Origin: Brucella pseudintermedia
Lineage (GTDB): Bacteria > Pseudomonadota > Alphaproteobacteria > Rhizobiales > Rhizobiaceae
Length of the DNA: 64,000 nt
Assembly: GCF_008932435.1 (NCBI RefSeq)
Contig: NZ_WBWE01000003.1
Coordinates: 248,001 to 312,000, forward strand
Direction: 5' to 3'
Positions 1 through 10,600 of the stretch are shown piece after piece. The stretch's first letter is position 1. Each line of letters opens with the position of its first letter. Position numbers and translations under genes: made by a program. The notes beneath the pieces were generated by a model. That model was given only the letters and a program-made list of their open reading frames with translations. It did not search any database and was not told the DNA's origin.

Positions 1-53
1 TACTTTTAACCGAACCGGCATGTGCCCCCAATTTTGGGGAGACATCAGCACAG

Positions 54-366
54 GTGCCGATGCCCCGTGGGGGCGTTCGTTCGGAGCGCGCCTACGACAT
101 GACGCGAGACGGCTTCACGCTTCTCGCCATGGGCTTCACCGGGAAGCGCCATGACAACGTGTTACGCGCCATCGACCGGCTGGATTGTAGCGAGAAATTT
201 CGATCCCTCAATTTTGAGGAGTCGTTCCTTGGGGTCGAGACAGGCAGGGGAGCGCACCGTGTCTTCCGCACCTTCGACATGACCCGAGACGGCTTCACCC
301 TGCTCGCCATGGGCTTCACCGGCCGGGAGGTTACGCGCGTCCGAAAAGGTATACCCACACGCAACA
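54..366 (+). pseudogene. Rha-type phage regulator remnant, rearranged
   Basis: The reading frame encodes pieces of a Rha-family phage regulatory protein: the block KRHDNVLRAIDRL, an NF..SF stretch, and the signature MTRDGFTLLAMGFTG. In the family, KRHDNV comes first and the MTRDGFTLLAMGFTG block follows about 45 residues later. Here the signature appears twice, once before and once after KRHDNV, so the copy is scrambled. The N-terminal domain start and the C-terminal half are missing. The frame stays open through to the resolvase at 468, so a fused product is formally possible, but the promoter and ribosome site in between argue for a dead fragment. Role in living relatives: prophage-encoded regulator. 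Certain of the family, unsure whether anything is translated. Confidence 0.6.
96..322 (+). repeat. 47-bp imperfect direct repeat (96-142 and 276-322)
   Basis: Two 47-bp copies lie exactly 180 bp apart and differ at only three positions. Both encode the Rha signature and the offset is a multiple of three, so the frame is kept. This fits a duplication or unequal recombination inside a rha gene. Confidence 0.8.
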
Positions 367-398
367 AGGGCGACGAGGCGCTTTCTGTCCTATATGGG

Positions 399-452
399 TT
401 GACAGACGATTTATCGGACGATATTCCGATTATGTCTTTAACCTTATCGGAC
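399..452 (+). promoter_or_regulatory. Resolvase promoter with TTATCGGAC repeats
   Basis: A perfect -35 box TTGACA (399-404) is followed after 17 bp by a weak -10 candidate TATTCC (422-427). The 9-mer TTATCGGAC occurs at 411-419 and again at 444-452, 33 bp apart (about three helical turns). An inverted copy TCCGAT at 425-430 pairs with ATCGGA at 413-418. Small serine resolvases often bind repeated sites just upstream of their own gene, so this may be operator and res-like site together. The role is inferred. Confidence 0.4.
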
Positions 453-467
453 AAAGGGAGCTGCACT

Positions 468-1013
468 ATGAAGATCGCCTATGCTCGGGTTTCCTCCACC
501 GGCCAGAACGAAGCCGCCCAAGTGGACATTCTCAACCGTCAGGGAGCGGAAGAGATATTTATAGAGAAGGCCAGCGGCACGTCACGCGATGGCCGCCCCA
601 AGCTGGCCGAGGCCATCAAGTTCGCCCGCAGAGGGGACGTGCTGATGGTGACGCGGCTGGACAGGTTGGCGCGTTCCGTTTCGGACCTACACGCCATCGC
701 GAAGGAATTGCAGGCCAAGGGCGTTGACCTCGTGGTCACGGAACAGAACATCGACACCACGACCCCAACCGGGCGACTGATGTTCAACATGCTCGGAGCC
801 ATTGCCGAGTTTGAGACTGACCTTCGGAAAGAGCGGCAGCTTGAAGGGATTGCCAAGGCGAAAGCAGAGGGCCGCTATAAGGGACGGCCTGTGACGGTTG
901 ATGGTGACGCCATACGGGCAGCATTGGCCGCAGGGGATAAGCCTTCGGCAGTAGCCAAGCGGTTCAACGTGGCGCGGTCTACGGTCTACCGCGTGATGGC
1001 CGAGGCTGCATGA
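468..1013 (+). CDS. Serine resolvase/invertase family recombinase
   Basis: Small (181 aa) serine recombinase. The N-terminal catalytic domain carries YARVSS with the nucleophile Ser near residue 9, RLDRLARS around residues 64-71, the TPTGRLMFNMLGAIAEFE block, and the E-helix arginines ending in KAEGRYKGR. The C-terminal helix-turn-helix is seen as SAVAKRFNVARSTVYRV. Length and layout match Tn3-type resolvases and DNA invertases, which cut and rejoin DNA at paired sites. The ATG at 468 is preferred because an AAAGGGAG ribosome site sits 8 bp upstream, although the frame is open back to 54. No matching transposase lies next to it. It probably marks a former prophage or transposon. Confidence 0.9.
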   Translation: MKIAYARVSSTGQNEAAQVDILNRQGAEEIFIEKASGTSRDGRPKLAEAIKFARRGDVLMVTRLDRLARSVSDLHAIAKELQAKGVDLVVTEQNIDTTTPTGRLMFNMLGAIAEFETDLRKERQLEGIAKAKAEGRYKGRPVTVDGDAIRAALAAGDKPSAVAKRFNVARSTVYRVMAEAA

Positions 1014-1096
1014 GGGTAGCCCCTGCGCTTGTTTTGGTTTGCCTGTGAGGCGGGGCGTCTATTCGTTTTTGCATGGCTCTGAGAAGGGCTAGAACG

Positions 1097-2773
1097 TCAC
1101 GGTGTTGCTGGATCATCTTTTGAAGGTGGACCCGCTGACCGCTGCCGCGCGCGCCATACCATCGATTTCGTCATCTCGCGCGCAACCCTCACATAAAGCT
1201 CATCTCGGCTGAGTTTGGCGAGAACATCCCGTTGCGGGTGTCCTTGCACTTGGTTCATCAGATGCTCATGATTGTAGTCCGAGAAAACCTCTAACATGCG
1301 ATCGTAGAACCGAAGCGGGTCAGTGATGTTCTCATGTGGTCCCTCCGGCTTTCCAAAGATCGCATTCCCATGCTTTGCGACGGCGGCTTGTTCCTGCAAG
1401 GTCAGCGGCACCGTGACGATGACGCGCTTTCCGCTCTTCTCATCATGAACGACAACCCATGCCTTGTCGTCCATTGCTGTTATTTCCTCGATTGTGCCGA
1501 TGGCCTCTTCATCGTCCTCAGTAGGGTAGACGATTTGCTGGCCCAACCCCAACGTCTCGATTGGGGTGCCGCTTCTATCCAGCAGTTCGTCGGGTAGTCC
1601 CGCAAAGCTGTTCGGCACCGTCTGCACTTCAAGCATCGCTTCCAAGACACGCCGCACCGGGCGGTGCTTATCATGCCTCTCCATGGCGGTTTCAAGATCA
1701 ATCACACCATCACGCATGTCCTCCATGCGGAAGCCATGGAGAACGGCGAATTGTGACCAGCGTTCAGCGTCGTCGCTCGCGAATTCTGGATAGTTGGTCA
1801 CCACCACGTAAGCAGCTTGCGCAGGCTCAATCTCTCCCGTGAGTTTGTCTTTCACTGTGAGGTCTTCTGCATCGTCAATCGCGGTCACGATTAGATCGTG
1901 AAGCTGCGACACGTGGTTGGCCGTAAGATCAGGAATACCAAGCTCGAACCAGTAGACCGGGTTCGGCAGCTTCTTGGCCGACGCGTTATGAAGCATCCCG
2001 CGTATCCATTTCCGCAACTCGCGCTGGAAATCGGAATTCCCAACGTCGAACCCATTCCTCCAGCCGTTCTTTCGCTTGGCCTCGACGGCATATTTGCGCC
2101 CGTCTGGGAAGGTCGCGATGAACTCCGGCTTCCGGTTGTCGCCTTGGACTTCCTCAGCACCCTCGACAGCCGCGCCAGCGACCGCAAATGCAGATTCCAC
2201 CAATGTCTCATAACAAGCGGCATCGAAATCGTTGGCTTTTCTCAGCCGCGCGATCAAATTGTTCTGAGGCTTGTCATTGTGCTCGATGAGATAGAGGGCA
2301 TAGGCAAACCTGTTTAATGCCGCTGTTCCACCACGGGTCTTTAGCGGCTGGCCCGCTCCTATGCTCTTTCGCGCGTCGTTAAGCTGGCGCAGCCATCGAA
2401 TGACGGGATGGTGTGGCATGTTTTTCGAGGCGTCAGAGCCCCACGCTGGAGTCATTACCCGCTTCATGTTGTCGAGCAAGAAATCGGGGAAGTAACCCCA
2501 TTTGCGGGAGTAGGCCAGCGTTGTTCCAACCTGCACAAATCGGATGCCGTCAACTTCGGCAGTGATGATCGGCCGGCCGTATCCTTGTTGCTTCTTGCGC
2601 AGCATCTCCGCAGCCTCGTTTCTCTTTTTCATCAGATCAACAATGTGCGGAGGAATTTCGACGGCATCTTCGGCCTGGAGTGAGCCGTGGCAACGCTTGA
2701 ATTTCCTGCCACTGTTGCAGGGGCAAGGAGCGTTGCGGCGAATCCCTTTGAAAATCTTCGGATCAAATTCCAT
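1097..2773 (-). CDS. SEC-C motif protein with putative PD-(D/E)XK nuclease core
   Basis: A 558-aa protein. Residues 14-29 are a SEC-C zinc motif (NAPCPCNSGRKFKRCHG), here at the N-terminus. Residues about 185-235 carry an upstream Glu-rich helix, then PEF and, 13 residues on, VEAKRK (E231, K233). That spacing resembles the E-x-K half of a PD-(D/E)XK nuclease core. The rest is not recognised. The ATG at 2773 puts the SEC-C motif near the start; the frame is open up to 3037, but those 88 extra residues look non-coding. The gene stands alone and opposes the resolvase, as in accessory islands. Nuclease activity and a defence role are inference. I know of no named family for the whole protein. Confidence 0.7.
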   Translation of the reverse strand: MEFDPKIFKGIRRNAPCPCNSGRKFKRCHGSLQAEDAVEIPPHIVDLMKKRNEAAEMLRKKQQGYGRPIITAEVDGIRFVQVGTTLAYSRKWGYFPDFLLDNMKRVMTPAWGSDASKNMPHHPVIRWLRQLNDARKSIGAGQPLKTRGGTAALNRFAYALYLIEHNDKPQNNLIARLRKANDFDAACYETLVESAFAVAGAAVEGAEEVQGDNRKPEFIATFPDGRKYAVEAKRKNGWRNGFDVGNSDFQRELRKWIRGMLHNASAKKLPNPVYWFELGIPDLTANHVSQLHDLIVTAIDDAEDLTVKDKLTGEIEPAQAAYVVVTNYPEFASDDAERWSQFAVLHGFRMEDMRDGVIDLETAMERHDKHRPVRRVLEAMLEVQTVPNSFAGLPDELLDRSGTPIETLGLGQQIVYPTEDDEEAIGTIEEITAMDDKAWVVVHDEKSGKRVIVTVPLTLQEQAAVAKHGNAIFGKPEGPHENITDPLRFYDRMLEVFSDYNHEHLMNQVQGHPQRDVLAKLSRDELYVRVAREMTKSMVWRARQRSAGPPSKDDPATP

Positions 2774-3144
2774 GCCGAAGCATAGCACGGATTCTCTGTC
2801 TCCCTGTAATGAAGACAAGATCGCCTGTTGGCCGATAGCGAACGTATCCCCGTTGTGCGCCGCGGTGCCTATTCTAATGAATAAGGGCTGTTGACCCTTG
2901 CTACAAACGCCGCTACAAACGCCCTCACCTTGGCGATGAAAAAGACTAATGAAATCAATGGTTCGGAGCGCTCGCTGGCGTTTCTTCTCGACCGCACCAT
3001 CTTCTCTCAAGAACAATCTAAAACTCTTTCCCCGCAAGGGGTTGAAGCTATTTCTTGATTAGAGACATTCACTTCTCATCAATGCAAGACAAGCAAAACG
3101 CGCCCTTCATCGAAGAGCGCGCCGATAGAAAGTCGTTTTTCCGT
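2774..3144. other. Intergenic gap, no gene supported
   Basis: This stretch holds only an open extension of the neighbouring minus-strand frame and a short direct repeat, GCTACAAACGCC, around 2900-2921. No promoter or RNA gene is clear. Confidence 0.4.
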
Positions 3145-4290
3145 TTAGCTTTTGCCGATTTCGGAAAGGATCGCGTCGCTGTGCTCTCCAAGCTTTGGCG
3201 AGCGTCTGTCGAGCTTCAGTTCGGCATCGGAGAAGCGAATGGGCGTCCGTAAGCCGGGAACCCCTTGCGGGTCGATCTTCATCGCCCTCGCCTCAAATTG
3301 CGGGTCTGCGAACACATCGGCGACCGTATTGATCGGGCCGGCGGGCACGCCGATTCTCGCGAGTTCAGCCAGAAGATCGTCGCGCTTCCACGTCCGCGTC
3401 TTTTCTTCCAGAAGGGCGGTCAATTCAGCGCGGTTGGCGACACGCGCCGAATTGCTGGTGAAACGCTCGTCGGCCGCGAGATCGCCAATGCCGAGCAATG
3501 AAGTCAGCTTGCCGAATTGTCCGTCATTGCCGCAGGCGATGATGAAATAGCCGTCGGAAACCGGCAATGTCTGATAGGGCGCGATGTTCGGATGCGCATT
3601 GCCCATGCGCTTCGGCGATATGCCTGACGCCAGATAGTTCATCGCCTGATTGGCAAGCACTGCCGACATGCAGTCGAACAGCGCCATATCGATATGCTGG
3701 CCGGTGCCGGTGCGCTCGCGCATGATGAGCGCCGACTGGATCGCAATCACGCTATAAAGCCCGGTAAAAATGTCGGCAAAGGCCACGCCGATCTTCTGCG
3801 GCTCGCCTTCGGGATCGCCGGTGAGGTCCATGATGCCGCCCATGCCCTGGATCATGAAATCATAGCCTGCGCGCTCCGCGTAAGGTCCGGTGTGGCCGAA
3901 ACCGGTGATCGAGCAATAGATCAGGCGTGGGTTGACGGCCTTCAGGCTCTCGTAATCGAGGCCGTATTTGTCGAGCCCGCCAAGCTTGAAGTTTTCGATA
4001 ACGACATCTGCCTCTGCCACCAGCCGGCGCACCAGTTCCCTGCCCTCGTCGGTGCGGAAATCCGCTGTAATCGAGCGCTTGCCGCGATTGCAGGCGTGGA
4101 AATAAGCGGCTGACTGTTCGCCTTCCACATCGATGAAAGGCGGTCCCCATTTACGCGTATCGTCGCCTTCGGGGCTTTCCACCTTGATAACGTCAGCTCC
4201 AAGATCGGAAAGCGTCTGCCCTACCCATGGCCCTGCAAGAATGCGCGCCAGTTCTACCACCTTGAGACCGTCAAGCGGTGTATTCTGCAT
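3145..4290 (-). CDS. CaiB/BaiF family (class III) CoA-transferase, likely glutarate CoA-transferase
   Basis: A 381-aa class III CoA-transferase. It opens with LDGLKVVELARILAGPW, then LGADVIKVE, CNRGKRSI and the catalytic-aspartate block near residue 168 (FADIFTGLYS), all typical of the family. Family members move CoA between carboxylic acids through an enzyme-bound acyl anhydride. It lies 72 bp downstream of a glutaryl-CoA dehydrogenase on the same strand, with a divergent LysR regulator beyond it. That is the order of glutarate loci (gcdR-gcdH-gcdG in pseudomonads), so the likely job is making glutaryl-CoA from glutarate. Substrate is inferred from context, as sequence alone cannot separate it from other members of the family. 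Confidence 0.85.
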   Translation of the reverse strand: MQNTPLDGLKVVELARILAGPWVGQTLSDLGADVIKVESPEGDDTRKWGPPFIDVEGEQSAAYFHACNRGKRSITADFRTDEGRELVRRLVAEADVVIENFKLGGLDKYGLDYESLKAVNPRLIYCSITGFGHTGPYAERAGYDFMIQGMGGIMDLTGDPEGEPQKIGVAFADIFTGLYSVIAIQSALIMRERTGTGQHIDMALFDCMSAVLANQAMNYLASGISPKRMGNAHPNIAPYQTLPVSDGYFIIACGNDGQFGKLTSLLGIGDLAADERFTSNSARVANRAELTALLEEKTRTWKRDDLLAELARIGVPAGPINTVADVFADPQFEARAMKIDPQGVPGLRTPIRFSDAELKLDRRSPKLGEHSDAILSEIGKS

Positions 4291-4362
4291 GATGTAACCT
4301 TTGTAAAAAAGCCCGCCCGCGAACTGCGAACGGGCCCGAATGGAAGGCTGGCGGTACAGCGA

Positions 4363-5547
4363 TCAGAAGAAAGCCTGAATACCGGTCTGGGCGCGGCCCA
4401 GGATCAGCGCATGAACGTCATGCGTGCCTTCATAGGTGTTCACAGTTTCCAGATTCTGCGCGTGGCGCATGACGTGGTATTCGATCTGAATACCATTGCC
4501 GCCATGCATGTCACGGGCCTGGCGCGCAATATCGAGCGCCTTGCCGCAATTGTTGCGCTTGACGATGGAAATCATTTCCGGCGCCATCTTGCCGTCGTCG
4601 AACAGACGACCGACGCGCAACGAAGCCTGAAGGCCGAGCGCGATTTCGGTCTGCATGTCTGCCAGCTTTTTCTGGTAAAGCTGCGTGCCGGCCAGCGGCT
4701 TGTTGAACTGCTTGCGGTCAAGGCCGTACTGACGGGCACGGAACCAGCAATCTTCCGCAGCGCCAAGCACGCCCCAGGAAATGCCGTAACGGGCGCGATT
4801 GAGGCAGCCGAAGGGACCCTTGAGGCCGGAGACATTCGGCAGAAGCGCATCTTCCGAGACTTCGACGCCGTCCATGACGATTTCGCCAGTGATCGAGGCG
4901 CGCAGCGAAAGCTTGCCGCCGATCTTCGGCGCGGAAAGGCCCTTCATGCCCTTTTCAAGCACGAAGCCGCGAATGGCATTGTCATGCGCTGCAGACTTTG
5001 CCCAGACGACGAACACATCGGCGATCGGCGAGTTCGAGATCCACATCTTCGAGCCTGTGAGGCGATAGCCCCCGTCGATCTTTTCGGCGCGGGTCTTCAT
5101 GCCTGCTGGGTCGGAACCCGCATCAGGCTCGGTCAGGCCGAAGCAGCCGATCAGCTCGCCGGAGACAAGGCCCGGAAGATATTTCTTGCGCTGTTCGTCC
5201 GAGCCATAGGCATAGATCGGATACATCACGAGCGACGACTGCACGCTCATCATCGAACGATAACCGGAATCGACACGCTCGACCTCGCGCGCCACCAGAC
5301 CATAGGCAACATAGCCCGCATTGGCCGCGCCGTACTCTTCAGGAAGCGTCACGCCCAGAAGACCGGCCTGCCCCATCAGGCGGAACAGCTCCGGATCGGT
5401 CGTCTCGTCCAGATAAGCCTTTTCAACGCGAGGCAGCAGAACATCCGTCGCGAAAGCCTTGGCCGAGTCGCGTATCATGCGCTCGTCTTCGGTCAGCTGG
5501 TCATCCAGCAGAAACGGGTCTTCCCAGCTAAAAGCCGCACGTGACAT
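4363..5547 (-). CDS. gcdH: Glutaryl-CoA dehydrogenase
   Basis: A 394-aa FAD-dependent acyl-CoA dehydrogenase that oxidises and decarboxylates glutaryl-CoA to crotonyl-CoA in lysine, tryptophan and glutarate breakdown. Visible marks are the N-terminal [15 protein letters not shown], the FAD/substrate segment [20 protein letters not shown], and the C-terminal [20 protein letters not shown] containing the catalytic Glu of this subfamily. [12 protein letters not shown] [12 protein letters not shown] is also typical of GcdH. The start at 5547 has a strong TTGAGGAG ribosome site. It is transcribed towards the CoA-transferase, probably as one operon, under the divergent LysR gene. Length is normal. 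Confidence 0.93.
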   Translation of the reverse strand: MSRAAFSWEDPFLLDDQLTEDERMIRDSAKAFATDVLLPRVEKAYLDETTDPELFRLMGQAGLLGVTLPEEYGAANAGYVAYGLVAREVERVDSGYRSMMSVQSSLVMYPIYAYGSDEQRKKYLPGLVSGELIGCFGLTEPDAGSDPAGMKTRAEKIDGGYRLTGSKMWISNSPIADVFVVWAKSAAHDNAIRGFVLEKGMKGLSAPKIGGKLSLRASITGEIVMDGVEVSEDALLPNVSGLKGPFGCLNRARYGISWGVLGAAEDCWFRARQYGLDRKQFNKPLAGTQLYQKKLADMQTEIALGLQASLRVGRLFDDGKMAPEMISIVKRNNCGKALDIARQARDMHGGNGIQIEYHVMRHAQNLETVNTYEGTHDVHALILGRAQTGIQAFF

Positions 5548-5631
5548 CAGTGTATTCTCCTCAATGAAAATTTGCAGGAAATATGAACCGTGCCTCGGTT
5601 CGGCGCAATCGACGTTTACTCATCGATCTAT

Positions 5632-5647
5632 TCCATTTAGTAATGGA
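5632..5647. promoter_or_regulatory. LysR-type binding site candidate
   Basis: TCCATT-TAGT-AATGGA is a perfect 6-4-6 inverted repeat in the 102-bp gap between gcdH and the divergent regulator, ending 2 bp before the regulator's ATG. The size fits a T-N11-A LysR box and its position would suit autoregulation. Confidence 0.45.
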
Positions 5648-5649
5648 TC

Positions 5650-6558
5650 ATGACCTCAATATCACGCCGCCTGCTTCCTTCCACCAGTGCGCTTGCCGCT
5701 TTCGATGCGGTCGCGCGGCATGAAAGCTTTTCGGCTGCGGCCGAGGAACTGTCGCTGACGCAAGGCGCGGTGAGCCGGCAGATTGCAACGCTTGAAGAGC
5801 AACTAGGGACAGCACTGTTCGACCGCACCAGCCGCCATGTGGTGTTGTCGGATGCCGGACGCGCCTATCTAAAGGCCGTGGGTCCGGCGCTCGCGTCGAT
5901 CCGCGCTGCCTCGCTGCAAGTCATGTCGCGGATGCGCGGCACCACGCTCAATCTCGCTTTCCTTCCCACATTCGGGACACGCTGGCTGATACCGCGCATT
6001 CCGCGTTTCGTGGCGAAATATCCCGATATCATCCTCAATTTCGCGACCCGTATCGGCCAGTTCGATTTTGATCGCGAAGGATTGGATGCGGCGATCCATA
6101 TTGGCCAGCCGGACTGGCCCAATGCCGACAGCGTGTTCCTGATGGATGAAACGGTGGCGCCCGTGTGCAGCCCCGCATTTCTTCAACGGAACCCGGTTCA
6201 AGCGCCGAGCGATCTTCTGCCGCTTCCTTTGTTCAATATGGCCTCGCGCCCCGGCGCGTGGGATCACTGGTTCAAGAGCCTCGACATGGCTGCGCCGGTG
6301 TCTCCGGGCATGCGATTCGAGCAGTTTTCCAATGTCTCGCAGGCCTGCATTGCCGGTCTCGGCGTTGCGCTGATGCCGCTTTTCCTCATTCGCGCGGAGA
6401 TTGAAAGCGGACAGCTTGTCGTTGCCTGTCCGCACACGGTCAAAAGCCCGAGCAGCTATTACTTTGTGACGCCGAAGGCTCGTTCGAGCACTCCGGCGGT
6501 ATCGGCTTTTCGAGACTGGCTGCTGGCGGAAATCAAAAGCGAGCGGTCAGGCGATTGA
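5650..6558 (+). CDS. LysR-family regulator, GcdR-like
   Basis: A 302-aa LysR-type transcription factor. The winged helix-turn-helix is at residues about 9-65 ([20 protein letters not shown], then [18 protein letters not shown]), followed by a periplasmic-binding-like effector domain. It is divergent from gcdH and the CoA-transferase, the standard arrangement for a LysR activator of the neighbouring operon, so glutarate or glutaryl-CoA sensing is a fair guess. Its 3' end overlaps the convergent monooxygenase gene by 12 bp. The start at ATG 5650 puts the HTH in the usual place. Confidence 0.85.
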   Translation: MTSISRRLLPSTSALAAFDAVARHESFSAAAEELSLTQGAVSRQIATLEEQLGTALFDRTSRHVVLSDAGRAYLKAVGPALASIRAASLQVMSRMRGTTLNLAFLPTFGTRWLIPRIPRFVAKYPDIILNFATRIGQFDFDREGLDAAIHIGQPDWPNADSVFLMDETVAPVCSPAFLQRNPVQAPSDLLPLPLFNMASRPGAWDHWFKSLDMAAPVSPGMRFEQFSNVSQACIAGLGVALMPLFLIRAEIESGQLVVACPHTVKSPSSYYFVTPKARSSTPAVSAFRDWLLAEIKSERSGD

Positions 6559-7530
6559 GCGGCTTGCAATCTCGTATGAATGCAGGCGCTTCTTGTGGTC
6601 ATGGATCATGCCGGTCAGCATCAGCTCATCGGCACCGGTGCTTTCAGCAAAGGCCTTGATGCCCTTCGCCACAGTTTCCGGCCCGCCGACCACGCGGCAT
6701 GACAGCATCTGGCGCACGAGCGCCTGCGCTGCCGGATCGAGGCGTTCCGCATAGCCCTCGACTGGCGCCGGAAGCTTGCCGGGGCGACCGCTGCGCAAAT
6801 TGACGAAAGCCTGTAGCTGCGAGGTGAAAAGATAGTTCGCCTCTTCGTCGGTGTCGGCAGCAATCACATTGAGACCCAGCATCACATAGGGCTTCTGCAT
6901 ATATTCTGACGGTTCAAACCGCTCGCGATAAAGCGCGATGGCGCGTTCCATCTCCGCAGGCGCAAAGTGCGACGCGAATGCGTATGGCAGGCCAAGCATG
7001 GCAGCAAGCTGCGCGCCAAACAGGCTGGAGCCAAGAATCCAGACCGGCACATTCAATCCTTCGCCCGGCACTGCGCGCACACGCTGGCCCGGTTCAGCCG
7101 GTTTGAAATAGTTCAGCAACTCGACCACATCCTGCGGAAAGGCGTTTGCATCGCTGTCGAGATTGCGACGCAGCGCATGGGCGGTGATCTGGTCGGTGCC
7201 GGGCGCGCGCCCAAGCCCGAGATCGATACGGCCCGGAAACAGGGAGGCCAGCGTGCCGAACTGTTCCGCAATCACCAAAGGTGAATGATTGGGCAGCATG
7301 ACGCCGCCCGCGCCGACGCGGATTGTGGAGGTGCCGTTGGCGACGTAACCAATGACCACGGATGTCGCGGCACTGGCGATGCCCGGCATATTGTGGTGCT
7401 CGGCGAGCCAGTAACGGTGAAAGCCGAGCCGTTCGGCATGTTGCGCAAGTTCCAGCGTGTTGCGCAGCGACTGCGCTGCATCGCTACCTTCGGGAACGGG
7501 CGAAAGATCAAGAACGGACAAAGGTATCAT
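6547..7530 (-). CDS. LLM-class flavin-dependent oxidoreductase (luciferase-like)
   Basis: A 327-aa luciferase-like monooxygenase. Marks are [12 protein letters not shown] at the start, [40 protein letters not shown] (split here as [19 protein letters not shown]) and [10 protein letters not shown], all typical of the YhbW/MsnO8-like branch. Such enzymes use reduced FMN and oxygen, and most have unknown substrates. The gene converges on the LysR gene with a 12-bp overlap, so it is probably a separate transcript. Length is normal for the family. No substrate can be named. Confidence 0.88.
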   Translation of the reverse strand: MIPLSVLDLSPVPEGSDAAQSLRNTLELAQHAERLGFHRYWLAEHHNMPGIASAATSVVIGYVANGTSTIRVGAGGVMLPNHSPLVIAEQFGTLASLFPGRIDLGLGRAPGTDQITAHALRRNLDSDANAFPQDVVELLNYFKPAEPGQRVRAVPGEGLNVPVWILGSSLFGAQLAAMLGLPYAFASHFAPAEMERAIALYRERFEPSEYMQKPYVMLGLNVIAADTDEEANYLFTSQLQAFVNLRSGRPGKLPAPVEGYAERLDPAAQALVRQMLSCRVVGGPETVAKGIKAFAESTGADELMLTGMIHDHKKRLHSYEIASRSIA

Positions 7531-7577
7531 ACTGGCTCATATGGGTTGGAACGCCGCATTCGCAACGTCAGCAGAAC

Positions 7578-7611
7578 AAAAAAGGGCGACCTATTTCTAG
7601 GCCGCCCTTTG
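7578..7611 (-). terminator. Terminator of the RND operon
   Basis: On the minus strand GGGCGGCC-loop-GGTCGCCC (one G-U pair) is followed by six T residues, 20 bp after the pump stop codon. It also has A/T on the other side. Confidence 0.8.
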
Positions 7612-7631
7612 TCGTTGGTTCAACGCAAGTT

Positions 7632-10600
7632 TCAGTGATGTGGCGCGGGGGCCGGTTCGCCGCCCTCGTCGGACGAGGCGACATACTCGCCTTCCACATC
7701 CTTCTTCGCGATGAAGGTGTAGAACATCGGCACCACGAACAGCGTGAAGATAGTGCCGATCACGATGCCGGTGAAGATCACCAGACCCATCGAGTAACGA
7801 GCTGCCGCACCCGCACCCGTGGCGATAATCAGCGGCACAACGCCAAGCGCCATGGCTGCCGTGGTCATCAGGATCGGACGCAGACGGGTTTCAGCCGCGA
7901 CGATGATCGCATCCCGGCGCGACAGACCATGCAGGCGGCGCTGCTGATTGGCGAATTCCACCATCAGAATGCCGTGCTTGGTAATCAGCCCGACAAGGGT
8001 GATGAGACCGACCTGCGTATAGATGTTCAGCGTGCCGAGACCGATATTCAGCGGCACGATTGCGCCGAAGATCGACAGCGGAACCGACATCATGATGATG
8101 AACGGATCGCGGAAGCTTTCAAACTGCGCCGCAAGCACCAGATAGATCACGATCACCGCGAGGCCGAAGGCGATCAGGATCGTGTTGCCCTGCTCCACTT
8201 CCAGACGCGACTGGCCGGAATAATCCAGGAAGAAGCCTTCCGGCATCTTGGACTTGGCTAGGTCGACCAGTGTTTGCAAGCCCTGCCCGGTGGTGACGCC
8301 CGGCAGAGGCAGCGCCGAAATCGTCGCCGAATTCAACTGGTTGAACTGTTCGATAGCCGCAGGCGAAGCGTTCTGGCTGATCGTGATGACCGAAGAGAGC
8401 GGGATCATCGAGCCGGAAACACTGCGCACATAGAAGTCGCCCAGCTTTTCCGGGTTCGAACGATAGCTGTCCGGCACCTGCGTGATGATGTCATAGCTGT
8501 TCGAATCGCGGTCGAACTTCGCGACGGATGCACCGCCGGTCAGGAGACCCAGTGTCGAACCGATATCGCTGATCTGCACGCCCAACGTCGCCGCCCGGTC
8601 ACGGTCGATGGTGATCGTGATCTGCGGTGCGTTGAAGGACAGCGAGTTCTGCACGATGATGAACTGGCCGGATGCCTGCGCCTCGTTCTTGATTTCCTCG
8701 GCAAGCTCGAAAACCTGATCGGCCGGGCCGGTCGATTGCAGAGCAATGGAGATCGGCAGGCCGCCGCCCGTTCCCGGCAGGGATGGAGGCGCGAAGATGA
8801 AGGCTTCAACACCTGCGACCTTGGAGATCCGTGCGGTCAGGTCTTCCTGAATCTGCTTCTGCGAACGGGTACGTTCGTTCCAGTCGTTCAGCACCCAAAG
8901 CGCGATACCCGATGTCGTGCCACCATCCATGCCGACGATCTGGAAGCGGGTCTTCAGTTCAGGAAGATCCTTGGTCAGTTCGTCGATCTGTTCGGCGTAG
9001 AGGTTGGTATAGGCCGAGGTTGCATATTGCGGAGCCTGGAACATCGAGAACAGCGCGCCGGAATCTTCTTCCGGTGCCAGTTCGCTCGACGTGTTCATGA
9101 ACAGGAAGCCCGTCAGGCCCATCAGCGCTATGACGATCATCAGCGTGATGCCGCGATAGTTGAGCGAGTTGGAAACGCGGCGGTGATACCATTTCTCGAA
9201 ACGCGAGAAGGTCCGGTCGATGAACATCTGGAACCGGGTCTGGTCGCCGTGCTTGAGCATGCGCGCGCACATCATCGGCGAAATGGTCAAGGCGGCCACA
9301 CCGGAAATGATAACCGCGCCAGCCAGCGTGAAGGCGAATTCGCGGAACAGAGCGCCCGTCAGTCCGCCTGTGAAGCCCAGCGGTGCGAACACCGCCGCCA
9401 GCGTGATCGTCATGGCGATGATCGAGCCGGTGATTTCCTTCATGCCCTTGAACGCGGCATCCATGGGCCGGAGGCCCTCCTCGATATGCCGGTGAATGTT
9501 CTCCAGAACCACGATGGCGTCATCGACCACAAGACCGATGGCGAGAACCATGGCGAGCAGCGACAGGAGATTGATCGAGAATCCGAGCACATAAAGGAAG
9601 AAGCACACGCCGATCAGCGAAATCGGAATCGTGACGATCGGAATCAGCACCGAGCGGAACGAGCCGAGGAAGACGATGATGACCAGAATGACGATAGCCA
9701 CGGCTTCGCCGATGGTCGTGAAGACTTCCTTGATCGAAGAGCTGATCTGCTCGGTCGCGTCGTAAACCAGAACGAGCGACATACCTTCCGGCAGCGACGC
9801 CTGGATGGACGGCAGCTCCTTACGGACGGCAGCGGCCATATCGATTGGATTTGCCGCCGGTGTCGGAAAGACGCCGAGGAACGTACCAGCCGAGCCGTTG
9901 AACGAAACGATGGTGTCCGTGCTTTTCGCTGCCAGTTCGACCCGCGCCACATCGCGCAGACGAACCACATCGTCACCGGAAGCCTTGATAGGCATCGCGC
10001 CGAAGGCTTCCGGGGTCTGCAAGGTCGATTTCAACGTGATCGAAGACGCGACATATTCATTCTTCGTCGTGCCCGGCGCCGACAGGAAATTGGAGGCATT
10101 GATCGCCGCCAGAACCTCCGGTGCCGTGATCTGGCGGGCCGCAAGCTGGATCGGATCGAGCCAGACGCGCATCGAATAAACCTGACCGCCCAGAATTTCA
10201 GCCTTTGCAACGCCCTGAATTGTGGACATGCGCGGCTGGATGACGCGCTCCAGATACTCGGTGATCTGTTCGCTCGTCATGTTCGGGTTCTGCGCCGCCA
10301 GATACATGGTGGCGAAGTTCTGACCCGTACCCTTGACGATAACCGGATCGTCGGATTCGTCCGGCAGGTCGCCGCGAACCTGATTGACCTTGGCGATGAC
10401 TTCCGTCAGCGCCGCATCCGGATTTGCGCCAAGCTTCATCTGCACGGTCACGGTGCTCGAAGACGGACGGCTTGAGGACGTCACATAGTCGATGTTTTCG
10501 GTCGTCGCGACGGCTTCGGCGATCGGTGCGGTGATGAAGCCCTGAATGAGATCGGCGCTCGCACCGGCATAGGTGGTCGTTACCGTAATGACGGTTTCGT

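Noticed and set aside
2774-3037. 88-residue N-terminal extension of the SEC-C protein
   Set aside because: No ribosome site or domain there; the ATG at 2773 places the zinc motif at the normal position.
8274-10475. Long open frame opposite the RND pump (733 aa)
   Set aside because: Arg/His-rich composition typical of antisense frames in high-GC genes.
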